In this document: positions 7,532 to 15,621 of the stretch, piece after piece
Layout: the number at the start of each line of letters is the position of its first letter
Position numbering within the stretch: the first letter of the stretch is position 1
The notes under the pieces: generated by a model
Told to the model about the DNA's origin: nothing
What the model saw: the letters and a program-made list of their open reading frames with translations, nothing else
Database searches by the model: none
Assembly (NCBI GenBank): GCA_018268855.1
Contig: JAFDVR010000002.1
Coordinates: forward strand, 1 to 64,000
From: Acidobacteriota bacterium
GTDB taxonomy: Bacteria > Acidobacteriota > Terriglobia > Terriglobales > Acidobacteriaceae
DNA length: 64,000 nucleotides
Direction: 5' to 3'
Program-made: the position numbers and the translations under genes

Positions 7532-9420
7532 TTTTGGAGAAGGCGCCCGCATCGTTGGGCAGCATGGAAATGCTGCATGAAGGGCCATTTGTAGCGGGTG
7601 CGCTGACGTCAGTTGTATTCAAGTACACCGCCGGAGCGGACGGTTTGCAGAGTGGAGCGAAGGTGCGCGTGGGCGTGCCGAACACCGGCTGGGAGATGCC
7701 TGTTCCTCCGCAGCAGCGTTATTGGGATGAGCTGGTGCAGGGCACAGACCGCCGCATCGCTCCCTTTCATCCGACCAACACGACGGTGTCAGTAACGACG
7801 CAAGGAAGCGCCAAGGCAGTCATCACCGTGATGGAGCGCATGCTGGTGCCGGACGAAGATCCTGCATTCGCCTACTGGCGCTGGTGGATTACTGCGACTG
7901 TTGAAGGTGGCGATCTCGCGCCCGGTGACACACTTTCCATCGTCTACGGCGATCGCAAGCTCGGCATCGATGGCGTGCAGGTGCAGAGTTTTCCGGAAGA
8001 CCATATCAATGTAACGGCGTATGTGCAGAAGGACGCGCAGAGCGAGTTCCTTGCACTGGGTGAGCCGATCTACTTCGACGTAGTAAGCGGGCCTGCATCG
8101 CGCGTGAATATTGTGATGCCGTCTGTATCTGAGAGCGACACGGTAACGGCGAAGATCAGTTTGACCGATGCGAGCCATTGCAAGCCGCAGGCAGGAGAAG
8201 CGGTAGTGCTTTCAGTTGGTGATGATACGTTGCAGTGCATTGCAGGGACGCATGCTGAGGTGAATCTGCCGGTAGCGCAACTGCCATCCACAAAATTTGT
8301 AGAAGTAAGCAGCGGAACAACGTGGGGCTATGCAAACCCAACCGTCGCACCCGCAAGCGACGGGCTCAACCTCTACTGGGGCGATCTCCACGCGCAGAGT
8401 GAGCACCATGTGATGCATTCGCAAAAGAAGGACTTCCGCCAGCAGGGCTGGTCGAAGGGCATCTCCTGCGGAACGCTGGATGAGTGCTACCAATATGGCC
8501 GCGAAGTGTCGATGCTGGACTTTGTAGCCATGACGGACCAGGGCGCATGTCTCACCGCGGCCTGGGAGTACTGCCAGCAGAAGGTGCGCGAGTATCACGA
8601 CCCCGGCAAGTTCGTGACGTTCAAGGCATACGAAGCAGGCGCGCCCACCGGCCATCGCAACGTTATCTACGTCACCGACACCATTGAGCCGCCGATGGAT
8701 GCGAAGAAGTTCAACGGCTTCCACCCGCCGGTGCTGTACGACTACTACCGCGAACGCGGCGATGCGCTGATGATTCCGCATCACGTAAAGACGTGGACCG
8801 ACTGGAGCTTCCACGATCCTGAACTCGAGCCGGTGATGGAAGTGTATTCATGCTGGGGCCAGTCAGAATCGCCTTCGCGCGAGATGTGGAACAAGGGCAT
8901 GACTCCCGGCGCAGGCGCGTGGAACGCATACGCGCGCGGCTACCGCATGGGCATGATGGCCTCAAGCGACAACCACGTCGGCATGCCGGGCCGCAGCTTC
9001 CCCGGCGACCGCCAGGCGCACACGCCGTTCAAAGGTGGCCTCTGCGCAGTGTGGGCAGACGAGCTTGGCCGCGAGAACATCTACAACACTCTCAAGGCGC
9101 GGCGCTGTTACGGCACAACAGGGGCTCGCATCGTGGTGCGCTTCTCCATCGACGGCAAACCGATGGGATCGTCCGTCGCGCCGCAAGGTGAAACGGTCAA
9201 CGCGGAGATTGAGATTGCTGGTAGCGATGCGTTGCGCAGCGTGGAAGTCATCGCGTCCGACGGCACCGTGCACAAGGTTGAACTTGAGCGCAATCTCGAT
9301 CGCGTGCACCAGAAGATTACGCTGCCGGTTTTGGCCGGTGGTTTCCATTACCTCCGTATCGCGCAGGTGGATAACGAACGCGCCTGGACGAGCCCAATTT
9401 TCTTTGAGGGTCAGCAGTGA
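7528..9420 (+). CDS. DUF3604 protein with PHP-like metal site
   Basis: This 630-residue protein has an N-terminal beta-sandwich region (about 1-275) and a C-terminal DUF3604 region beginning LYWGDLHAQSEHH (about 280-295), which resembles the first metal motif of PHP-domain phosphoesterases. Further possible ligands are in DFVAMTDQ, IPHHVKTW and SSDNHVGMPG. A terminal beta domain of about 80 residues follows. No signal peptide is visible, so it probably works in the cytoplasm. DUF3604 proteins are poorly characterised. A metal-dependent hydrolase acting on an ester, lactam or phosphorylated sugar derivative is a reasonable inference. It overlaps the dehydratase gene by 4 bases (ATGA) and the aminotransferase gene by 4 bases, which ties all three to one pathway. 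Confidence 0.75.
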   Translation: MILEKAPASLGSMEMLHEGPFVAGALTSVVFKYTAGADGLQSGAKVRVGVPNTGWEMPVPPQQRYWDELVQGTDRRIAPFHPTNTTVSVTTQGSAKAVITVMERMLVPDEDPAFAYWRWWITATVEGGDLAPGDTLSIVYGDRKLGIDGVQVQSFPEDHINVTAYVQKDAQSEFLALGEPIYFDVVSGPASRVNIVMPSVSESDTVTAKISLTDASHCKPQAGEAVVLSVGDDTLQCIAGTHAEVNLPVAQLPSTKFVEVSSGTTWGYANPTVAPASDGLNLYWGDLHAQSEHHVMHSQKKDFRQQGWSKGISCGTLDECYQYGREVSMLDFVAMTDQGACLTAAWEYCQQKVREYHDPGKFVTFKAYEAGAPTGHRNVIYVTDTIEPPMDAKKFNGFHPPVLYDYYRERGDALMIPHHVKTWTDWSFHDPELEPVMEVYSCWGQSESPSREMWNKGMTPGAGAWNAYARGYRMGMMASSDNHVGMPGRSFPGDRQAHTPFKGGLCAVWADELGRENIYNTLKARRCYGTTGARIVVRFSIDGKPMGSSVAPQGETVNAEIEIAGSDALRSVEVIASDGTVHKVELERNLDRVHQKITLPVLAGGFHYLRIAQVDNERAWTSPIFFEGQQ

Positions 9421-10760
9421 AAACGCATAAGCATTCCGAAGACATTCTCGCGCGCAACCGGCGATACATCCCCGGCGGCATCTCGTCGATCAACCGTCTT
9501 GCCGATCCTGTGATCGCGTTCGAGCGCGGACAGGGTGCGCACCTGTGGGACGCAGAGGGCAACGAGTACATCGACTATCACGGCGCCTTCGCTCCGCAGT
9601 TCATGGGCTTTCATCAGCCGGAGATCAGCGCGGCTGTTGCGGGCGTAATTCAAAGCGGAGAAGATCTCTTCGGATCAGGGCCGACGGAACTGGAAGGTCA
9701 GCTTGCGGAGACGGTCTGCACGCATATTCCCTGGGTGGAGCAGTTCGCGGTCTTTTGCAGCGGCAGTGAGGCCACGCAGCAATCCATTCGCCTTGCGCGC
9801 GCGGCGACAGGGCGCGATCACATTATCGTGATGCAGGGCGGCTACAACGGCTGGCACAACGACGTGGCCTGCAATCTGATGACACCGCTCAGTGTGGTGG
9901 GTCCGCGTGTCTCGCCGGGTGAGTATCCGTTTCTGCCCATCAGCGCAGGCATTCCGAAGCAGCACCAGGCGCTGGTGCATCCGGTGAACTACAACGATCT
10001 AGATTCCGTGCGATATGTGTGCGAACGCTACCCTGTCGCGGCCATTCTGACCGAGCCGATTTTGCAGAATGTCGGTTTGATCAAGCCGCAGCCCGGATAT
10101 CTTGAAGGACTGCGCTCGCTGGCGGACGAGTTCGGCGCGTTGCTGATCTTTGATGAAGTGAAGACCGGCTTCCGCCATGCGTTTGGTGGATACGCGGAGA
10201 TATCCGGTGTATCCCCGGACCTTGCTGTGTACGGCAAAGCGATTGCGAGTGGATATCCATTGGGTGCGATTGGCGGCAGAAAGAAGTGGATGGAGTTCTT
10301 TATCCATCCTGACCCGAAGAAGCGCGTGTTGCTGGCGGGTACGTACAACGGACATCCTGTGCCGATGATGGCAGCGATCAAAACGCTGGAGATTTTGCAG
10401 CGTGATGGCGGCGCGGTGTACCGCCACATTGAGCGGCTTGGGCAGCAGATGGAGAGCGGGATCAACGATGCGTTGAAAGATGCGGAGATACCTGCGCTGA
10501 TGGTGCGGCAGGGCTCGGCCTTTGTTCTGTACTTCATGGACCATGCGCCTGTGGATTGGCACGATCTAGCCGCACATCATGACTTCGAATTCGATAATGC
10601 ATTCCGCCGCGAGATGATCCAGGCAGGCATCTACTTCTTTCCGTTGGCGACGAAGCAGTGTTCGATCTCTACCGCGCATACGGCGGAAGATATTGAACGC
10701 ACGGTACAGGCTGTGGGTACGACGCTTAAGTCGATGAGCCTGCAACAGACGCGGCACTAG
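9417..10760 (+). CDS. Class III aminotransferase (glutamate-1-semialdehyde aminomutase-like)
   Basis: A 447-residue PLP enzyme of fold type I. It shows the phosphate-binding FCSGSEATQQ, the cofactor-contacting FDEVKTGFR, and the Schiff-base Lys274 in YGKAIASGYPLGA. The nearest relatives by motif are HemL-type aminotransferases, but true HemL has stricter conserved motifs and would not normally lie in a sugar cluster. I therefore expect transfer of an amino group to or from a keto acid, an aldehyde or an amino sugar derivative. The GTG start lies inside the DUF3604 stop region (GTGA), and no separate ribosome site is needed if translation is coupled. It is the last gene of the trio. A 69-bp repeat follows it. 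Confidence 0.85.
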   Translation: MKTHKHSEDILARNRRYIPGGISSINRLADPVIAFERGQGAHLWDAEGNEYIDYHGAFAPQFMGFHQPEISAAVAGVIQSGEDLFGSGPTELEGQLAETVCTHIPWVEQFAVFCSGSEATQQSIRLARAATGRDHIIVMQGGYNGWHNDVACNLMTPLSVVGPRVSPGEYPFLPISAGIPKQHQALVHPVNYNDLDSVRYVCERYPVAAILTEPILQNVGLIKPQPGYLEGLRSLADEFGALLIFDEVKTGFRHAFGGYAEISGVSPDLAVYGKAIASGYPLGAIGGRKKWMEFFIHPDPKKRVLLAGTYNGHPVPMMAAIKTLEILQRDGGAVYRHIERLGQQMESGINDALKDAEIPALMVRQGSAFVLYFMDHAPVDWHDLAAHHDFEFDNAFRREMIQAGIYFFPLATKQCSISTAHTAEDIERTVQAVGTTLKSMSLQQTRH

Positions 10761-10864
10761 ATAATTTATGCGAGAGCTGAAGGCGTGAGATCGATGCTTA
10801 ATTCCTCAGGGTCAGGTTGTGTCGGACGAATCCTGTAGAGGAGCAGGGCCCAATTGAGATTCTC

Positions 10865-10933
10865 CCCCTCAGGGGCTAAAGCCCTGGTTCCTTGCCGTTC
10901 TAACGGCTGGGCTGAAGCCCAGCCCTTTCAAAG
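10865..10933. repeat. 69-bp dispersed repeat with two palindromes, copy 1
   Basis: The block contains CCCCTCAGGGGCTAAAGCCC, then about 25 bases, then GGCTGGGCTGAAGCCCAGCC followed by CTTTCAAAG. The second half is a perfect inverted repeat. An almost identical block of the same length is at 19552-19620. Both copies lie between convergent genes, so they could serve as bidirectional terminators or REP-type elements. Confidence 0.75.
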
Positions 10934-10959
10934 AACGCACAACGCGAATTCATCAGAGA

Positions 10960-11826
10960 TTACGTAAGCCGGGAACGAAATTCGGGTTTGCCACGCACGC
11001 CAGGGCGGAGCGCATAGAGAGCGCCTGCACCTTTGCTGTGTGTGTTGTGGAGGTCTGCGGTGGTGATGAAGAGTGTGTCGTAATCCGCGCCGCCAAAGGC
11101 GAGGCTGGTGACCTGCGGTGTGGGCAGGGCGTAGCTCGCAATCTCTTTGCCGTCCGGCGTGAAACGCGCGATGCGTGCGCCGTCCCAGAAGGCAATCCAT
11201 AGATGATCTTCCGCGTCCACCGTCATGCCATCAGGCATCTCCGCAGCCGCGACATCAAACTGCAGGAGGACACGCCGGTTTGAGAGCGCACCGGTTTCCG
11301 AATCGAAGTTGAAAACGTAGACGGCTTTTGCATGCGAATCGACATGATAGAAACGCTTTTGATCAATGCTGAAGCCCATTCCGTTGGAGCAGCCGAGGTC
11401 ATGCTGCACAACTGCAATCGGCTTGTCTCTTTCGAAGCGGTAGAGCACGCCTAGTTGTGATGGGGTGCGCCTTGCGCCTGCGAAGACGCGGCCGAGCGGG
11501 CCGGCGATGCAGTCGTTGAAACGCGATGCGGATTCGCGCTCGATGCCGGGAAGCACGGTGCTCTCTTTGCCGCTCTGCCAGCGAGCAATGCGGCCTCCAT
11601 CGAGAAACAGCATCAGCGAGCCATCCTGCTCCAGCGTGAAGCCTCCAATCGCACCTTGTTGTTCGCGAACGACCTCTGTGTTCTGTGTGTGCGGACTATA
11701 GCGAAGGACCTGTCCGCGAGGAATATCGCACCAGTACAGCACCTTTTCTTCCGGGTGCCAGAGAGGGTTCTCGCCGATGTTGCAGTCTGTGTCCGCGAGG
11801 AGTTCCAGGTGAGATGGGGAGTGCAT
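10960..11826 (-). CDS. SMP-30/gluconolactonase family lactonase
   Basis: A 288-residue six-bladed propeller protein. I chose the ATG at 11826 (MHSPSHLELL) because the 29 residues upstream in the open frame look unlike protein. Family motifs are IGENPLWHP with a metal-binding Glu, SASRFNDCIAGP with Asn, LGCSNGMGFS with the second Asn, and MPDGMTVDAEDHLWIAFW with a catalytic Asp. Members hydrolyse sugar lactones such as glucono-, xylono- or fuconolactone using a divalent metal. In this cluster it would open the lactone made by a sugar dehydrogenase and feed the enolase-type dehydratase. No signal peptide is visible. It is divergent from the TonB receptor gene and convergent with the aminotransferase. 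Confidence 0.87.
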   Translation of the reverse strand: MHSPSHLELLADTDCNIGENPLWHPEEKVLYWCDIPRGQVLRYSPHTQNTEVVREQQGAIGGFTLEQDGSLMLFLDGGRIARWQSGKESTVLPGIERESASRFNDCIAGPLGRVFAGARRTPSQLGVLYRFERDKPIAVVQHDLGCSNGMGFSIDQKRFYHVDSHAKAVYVFNFDSETGALSNRRVLLQFDVAAAEMPDGMTVDAEDHLWIAFWDGARIARFTPDGKEIASYALPTPQVTSLAFGGADYDTLFITTADLHNTHSKGAGALYALRPGVRGKPEFRSRLT

Positions 11827-12052
11827 AGGCCGGAGATTAGCACTCTGACCGACTGACGCGCGATGGATTTTTCCAACCCTATGGACGAGTCTCCGATGTC
11901 GATTGACTGGCACTTTTTGCTATCGCCTAATGGTTTGCAACAAGGGGAGCTTTATGCGCAGCACGGCACCTCGTAATCACCAAAGCGCAAATTGCATGCA
12001 GCCGCGCGTTTTCAGAGACCGGTATACGCATGCCTTTAGAAGAGAGGACAAC

Positions 12053-15000
12053 ATGACATCCACGTGCAGACAAATGGAAACACGGAACGGAGCCATCCAG
12101 AAGAGGCCGCCGGCACTGCTGAAGATGCCGCTGGGGCTGATGGCGCTGCTGCTGTTCTTCGTGGCCGGTGTTGCGGCGCACGCGCAGGCTACAGGAAACA
12201 TCTCCGGCCGTGTAATGGACAGTGAACAGGCAGCCATTCCGCATGCCAGGATCACGGTTACCAATCAGGGCACGAACGAGACGCGCACGGTGGAAGCGAA
12301 TGGCGCCGGTGAATTTACCGTGACGCTGCTTCCCTCTGGCACGTACAGCGTGCTGGCGGAAAAAGAAGGCTTTGCGGGCTATCTGCAGAAGAACATCATC
12401 TTGTCGGCGAATACAACAGCTTCCGCGAATCTCATTCTGAAGCCTGCTTCGGTAACGCAGGAAACAACGGTCAATGCGGATGCGAGCCTGATTCAGGCCA
12501 CGTCGACCGTGCTTACGCAGGTGGTGGACCAAAGACGTATTGAAGACCTGCCGTTGAATGGACGTAACATCCTCGACCTGATGACAATCAATGCAGGTGT
12601 CTCCGATGCAGGCGCTGTAGGTTCTACCTCGCAAATCCAGAACCTGAAAGTAAACGTTCCAGTATCCATCAATGGCGCGCGTGGTGACTCCATCAACTAC
12701 CTTCTGGATGATGCGGACAACAATGACTACTATGCGAAAATTTCGCTGCCGTTCCCGAACCCAGACGCGGTAAAGGAGTTCTCTATCCAGACGTCTTCGT
12801 TCGATGCACGCTATGGGCGTGCCGGCGGTGTGGTGAACGTCGTCACCAAGTCCGGTACAAACGCTGTGCACGGCTCGGTCTTCGAGTACATCCGCAACTA
12901 TGCCATGAATGCAGCGGATTACTTCAGCGGCCGCGATACCCTCAAGCGCAATCAATTTGGTGGAAGCATCGGTGGACCATTCTGGCTGCCGAAGATCTAC
13001 AACGGCAGGGACCGCACCTTTGCGTTCTTCGCCTACCAGGGCACTCGTTTCAGTAGCTCCACGCCAGCGGCTCGATACACAACGCCCAGTCAGGCAATGA
13101 AGAACGGTGACTTTTCTGCATGGCTGCAAGGGACCAAGGGAAAGATCCTCGATCCGCTCACCGGTTTGCCGTTCCCAAACAATCAGATTCCCACTTCACG
13201 CTTCGATCCGGTTGCCGTCAAGATGCTCGCGCTTATGCCTGCGTCTGACCCTGCCGACGGATATCAGGTCCGCCTCGCAACACCTACCGTAAAGAATTCT
13301 CAGAATGAGCTCGTCGGTCGCATGGACCATCAGCTCACAAAGAGCCAGCACCTCTTCTTCCGCGCGTTTCAGTATTATCTGGAATCGCCCTGGGGGTACG
13401 CGCCGGACAATCTCTACTTCATCGCCGCTGGTCAGAAAGCACACTCCCGCAATCTGGATGTTGACCATGCATGGGTCATCTCCAATCGTTGGGTAAACTC
13501 ATTCAACTATGCGCATAATGTGACCGAATCGAATTCGATCCAGCCACCGGAGCTGGCTGCGCGCTCGCTGCAAGGGTATGGCGCGCGTGTCATGGTCCTT
13601 CCGAACCAGCCTACGCTTACCGCCGCTATTACCGGATGGACCGGATTCAACATTGGTCAGGGTTATATGCAGGTACAGAAGAATGACGAGTTTGCCGATA
13701 TCCTGAACTTCGTCAATGGCCATCATGATTTGCGCATTGGCGGCTACTTTCGGCATTTCAGCCTGGATAAGACGGCACCTTTCAGCAGCGGCGGTTCCAT
13801 CACCTTCAATGGCCAGATGTACAGCCAGAAAGGCCAAAACAACGCTGGAAATGCGTTTGCTGAGTTTGTTCTCGGGAAAGCGTCCAACTTCACACAACAG
13901 TCGGCGTGGTCGGAGTTCCTGACCAACAACTACCCCGCACTCTTTATCCAGGACGACTGGCGCATTACACCGCGACTCACGTTGAATATGGGATTGCGCT
14001 GGGACCCGCAGACGGACTACACCGAACACCAGGCGCGCAAGGGTTCCACGTTTGTAGCCGGAGCCAAGAGCCAACGGTTCCCCAATGCTCCTACGGGGCT
14101 GCTCTTCACCGGCGATCCGGGCGTAGAGAAATATATTGTGCAGCCCGACCGGATGAACTTTGCTCCACGCGCCGGATTTGCCTTTCAGGCTACTCCCACC
14201 ACTGTTCTTCGCGGGGCGTATGGCATCTTCTACGACCTCACCAGCGCGGAACTTAACAACCGTGTCGGTGCAGGTCAGCCTTTCGTGAACCAGCGGGTCC
14301 TGACAGGACCGGTGCAGATGTCTGATCCTTATAACGGTGGTCCGGTTCTCGATCCCACACCGCCTACCTCGATCGATCCCAACTTTGTATTCACTCCATA
14401 TGGATCGTATGCGTTGCCATCCACCAACATGCCTACGCCCTACATGCAGAACTGGAACCTGATTCTGGAACAGCAGATTTCCAATTCGACACTGGCCCGT
14501 ATTGCCTACGTAGGCACAAAGGGAACGCACCTGATCACAGGTACGGACATCAATGCTGGTGTCTATGGTCCGGGCGCAACTGCGGCAAACATCAACTCCC
14601 GCCGTCCCATTCAACCGCTTGGCGTTCTGGTCTATGACACGGACAGCGCTTCCTCGCACTATCACTCATTGCAGGCAACGCTGCAGCGGCGTTTTGCGCA
14701 TGGCTTCAGCATCCTTGCTAATTACACATGGAGCCGTGCCATGGATAACGTATCCGGTGGAAACGGCAATACCGCCAATTCAGGGCCAGACCCGCACCAT
14801 CCTGAACGGAACATCGGTCTGTCGGATTTCGATATCCGCCATCACTTTGTTGCATCTGGTATTTATGAGCTTCCTTCATTCAAGAACCGCAATGTTGTTG
14901 TTCGAAGCGTGCTTGGAGGCTGGCAGGCAAACTACATTGTGAATATCCGCTCAGGATTAAGTGACACCGTTGTGAGCGGTACAGACAATGCTTTCTCCGG

Positions 15001-15373
15001 AGTGGGAGGTCAGTTCGCTGATGTGGTGCCTGGGCAGCTTCCTTATCTGGATAAGGGGCGCTCCAAGACAGACAAGATCGCCAAGTGGTTCAACACTGGC
15101 GCTTTTACTACGAATGCGATCGGAACGGTTGGCAACGGATCTCGCAATACGATGCGTCTGCCTGGTTATTCCAACGTGAACCTCTCCATCTTCAAGAAGT
15201 TCCCACTCTACAAAGAGGCGAAGTTGCAGTTCCGGGCGGAGGCCTTCAACCTGTTCAACCATGCGAACCTTGGCAGTCCGAATCTTTCGGCAAACTCTGC
15301 CAACTTTGGACGTATCTCCAGCACCAGTGGCGATCCTCGCATTATGCAGCTTGCTGTTCGCATCAACTTCTAA
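12053..15373 (+). CDS. TonB-dependent receptor with carboxypeptidase-regulatory-like domain
   Basis: The 1106-residue outer membrane receptor starts at the ATG after GAGAGGA. The open frame extends 50 codons upstream, but that part looks non-coding. A long signal peptide ends near AHAQATG (about residue 45). An Ig-like carboxypeptidase-regulatory domain follows (about 48-130; ISGRVMDSEQAAIPHARITV). Next come a plug domain (DLPLNGRNILDL, SINGARGDSINYLLDD, GGVVNVVTKSGTN) and a beta-barrel ending in the aromatic LAVRINF. This architecture is typical of Acidobacteriota Oar-like receptors, which lack SusD. It probably brings an oligosaccharide or glycoside fragment into the periplasm for the surrounding pathway. 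A strong terminator follows. Confidence 0.92.
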   Translation: MTSTCRQMETRNGAIQKRPPALLKMPLGLMALLLFFVAGVAAHAQATGNISGRVMDSEQAAIPHARITVTNQGTNETRTVEANGAGEFTVTLLPSGTYSVLAEKEGFAGYLQKNIILSANTTASANLILKPASVTQETTVNADASLIQATSTVLTQVVDQRRIEDLPLNGRNILDLMTINAGVSDAGAVGSTSQIQNLKVNVPVSINGARGDSINYLLDDADNNDYYAKISLPFPNPDAVKEFSIQTSSFDARYGRAGGVVNVVTKSGTNAVHGSVFEYIRNYAMNAADYFSGRDTLKRNQFGGSIGGPFWLPKIYNGRDRTFAFFAYQGTRFSSSTPAARYTTPSQAMKNGDFSAWLQGTKGKILDPLTGLPFPNNQIPTSRFDPVAVKMLALMPASDPADGYQVRLATPTVKNSQNELVGRMDHQLTKSQHLFFRAFQYYLESPWGYAPDNLYFIAAGQKAHSRNLDVDHAWVISNRWVNSFNYAHNVTESNSIQPPELAARSLQGYGARVMVLPNQPTLTAAITGWTGFNIGQGYMQVQKNDEFADILNFVNGHHDLRIGGYFRHFSLDKTAPFSSGGSITFNGQMYSQKGQNNAGNAFAEFVLGKASNFTQQSAWSEFLTNNYPALFIQDDWRITPRLTLNMGLRWDPQTDYTEHQARKGSTFVAGAKSQRFPNAPTGLLFTGDPGVEKYIVQPDRMNFAPRAGFAFQATPTTVLRGAYGIFYDLTSAELNNRVGAGQPFVNQRVLTGPVQMSDPYNGGPVLDPTPPTSIDPNFVFTPYGSYALPSTNMPTPYMQNWNLILEQQISNSTLARIAYVGTKGTHLITGTDINAGVYGPGATAANINSRRPIQPLGVLVYDTDSASSHYHSLQATLQRRFAHGFSILANYTWSRAMDNVSGGNGNTANSGPDPHHPERNIGLSDFDIRHHFVASGIYELPSFKNRNVVVRSVLGGWQANYIVNIRSGLSDTVVSGTDNAFSGVGGQFADVVPGQLPYLDKGRSKTDKIAKWFNTGAFTTNAIGTVGNGSRNTMRLPGYSNVNLSIFKKFPLYKEAKLQFRAEAFNLFNHANLGSPNLSANSANFGRISSTSGDPRIMQLAVRINF

Positions 15374-15411
15374 GGGCGTATCACAAACTCCTGAAGTAAC
15401 TGCATCCTTTA

Positions 15412-15449
15412 CCGTCGCACTCCCTCCAGAGTGCGACGGTGTTTTATTT
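15412..15449 (+). terminator. Intrinsic terminator after the first TonB receptor
   Basis: A perfect 11-bp stem, CCGTCGCACTC (15412-15422) and GAGTGCGACGG (15429-15439), encloses a 6-base loop and is followed by TGTTTTATTT. It lies 38 bases after the receptor stop codon. Confidence 0.85.
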
Positions 15450-15535
15450 GTGAAATCCGTTAAACAATTGCCGGCGCTCCGGATGAGCTTATCTGCAGAC
15501 GTTTTCCCGCCTGTTGGACATCTGCTTCGTCGATG

Positions 15536-15566
15536 CTTGACCGCATCGATTGCAGGTCAAGATACT
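15536..15566 (+). promoter_or_regulatory. Possible promoter overlapped by an inverted repeat
   Basis: TTGACC (15537-15542) and GATACT (15561-15566), 18 bases apart, could be -35 and -10 boxes for the gene at 15622. The arms CTTGACC (15536-15542) and GGTCAAG (15555-15561) make a 7-bp inverted repeat that covers the spacer, a layout expected for a repressor site. The LacI protein encoded downstream is a candidate regulator. Confidence 0.35.
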
Positions 15567-15621
15567 TGGCGCATTGGGCACCCCGGCCCTCTAACGACCA
15601 TTCTTTTCAGGGAGACTTTCC

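Noticed and set aside
9417..10760. Calling the aminotransferase a true HemL
   Set aside because: The motifs fit class III aminotransferases broadly, and the context is catabolic; I kept a general name.
11800..12050. Sigma-54 promoter TGGCAC...TTGC before the first TonB receptor
   Set aside because: GG and GC are separated by 8 bases, not 10.
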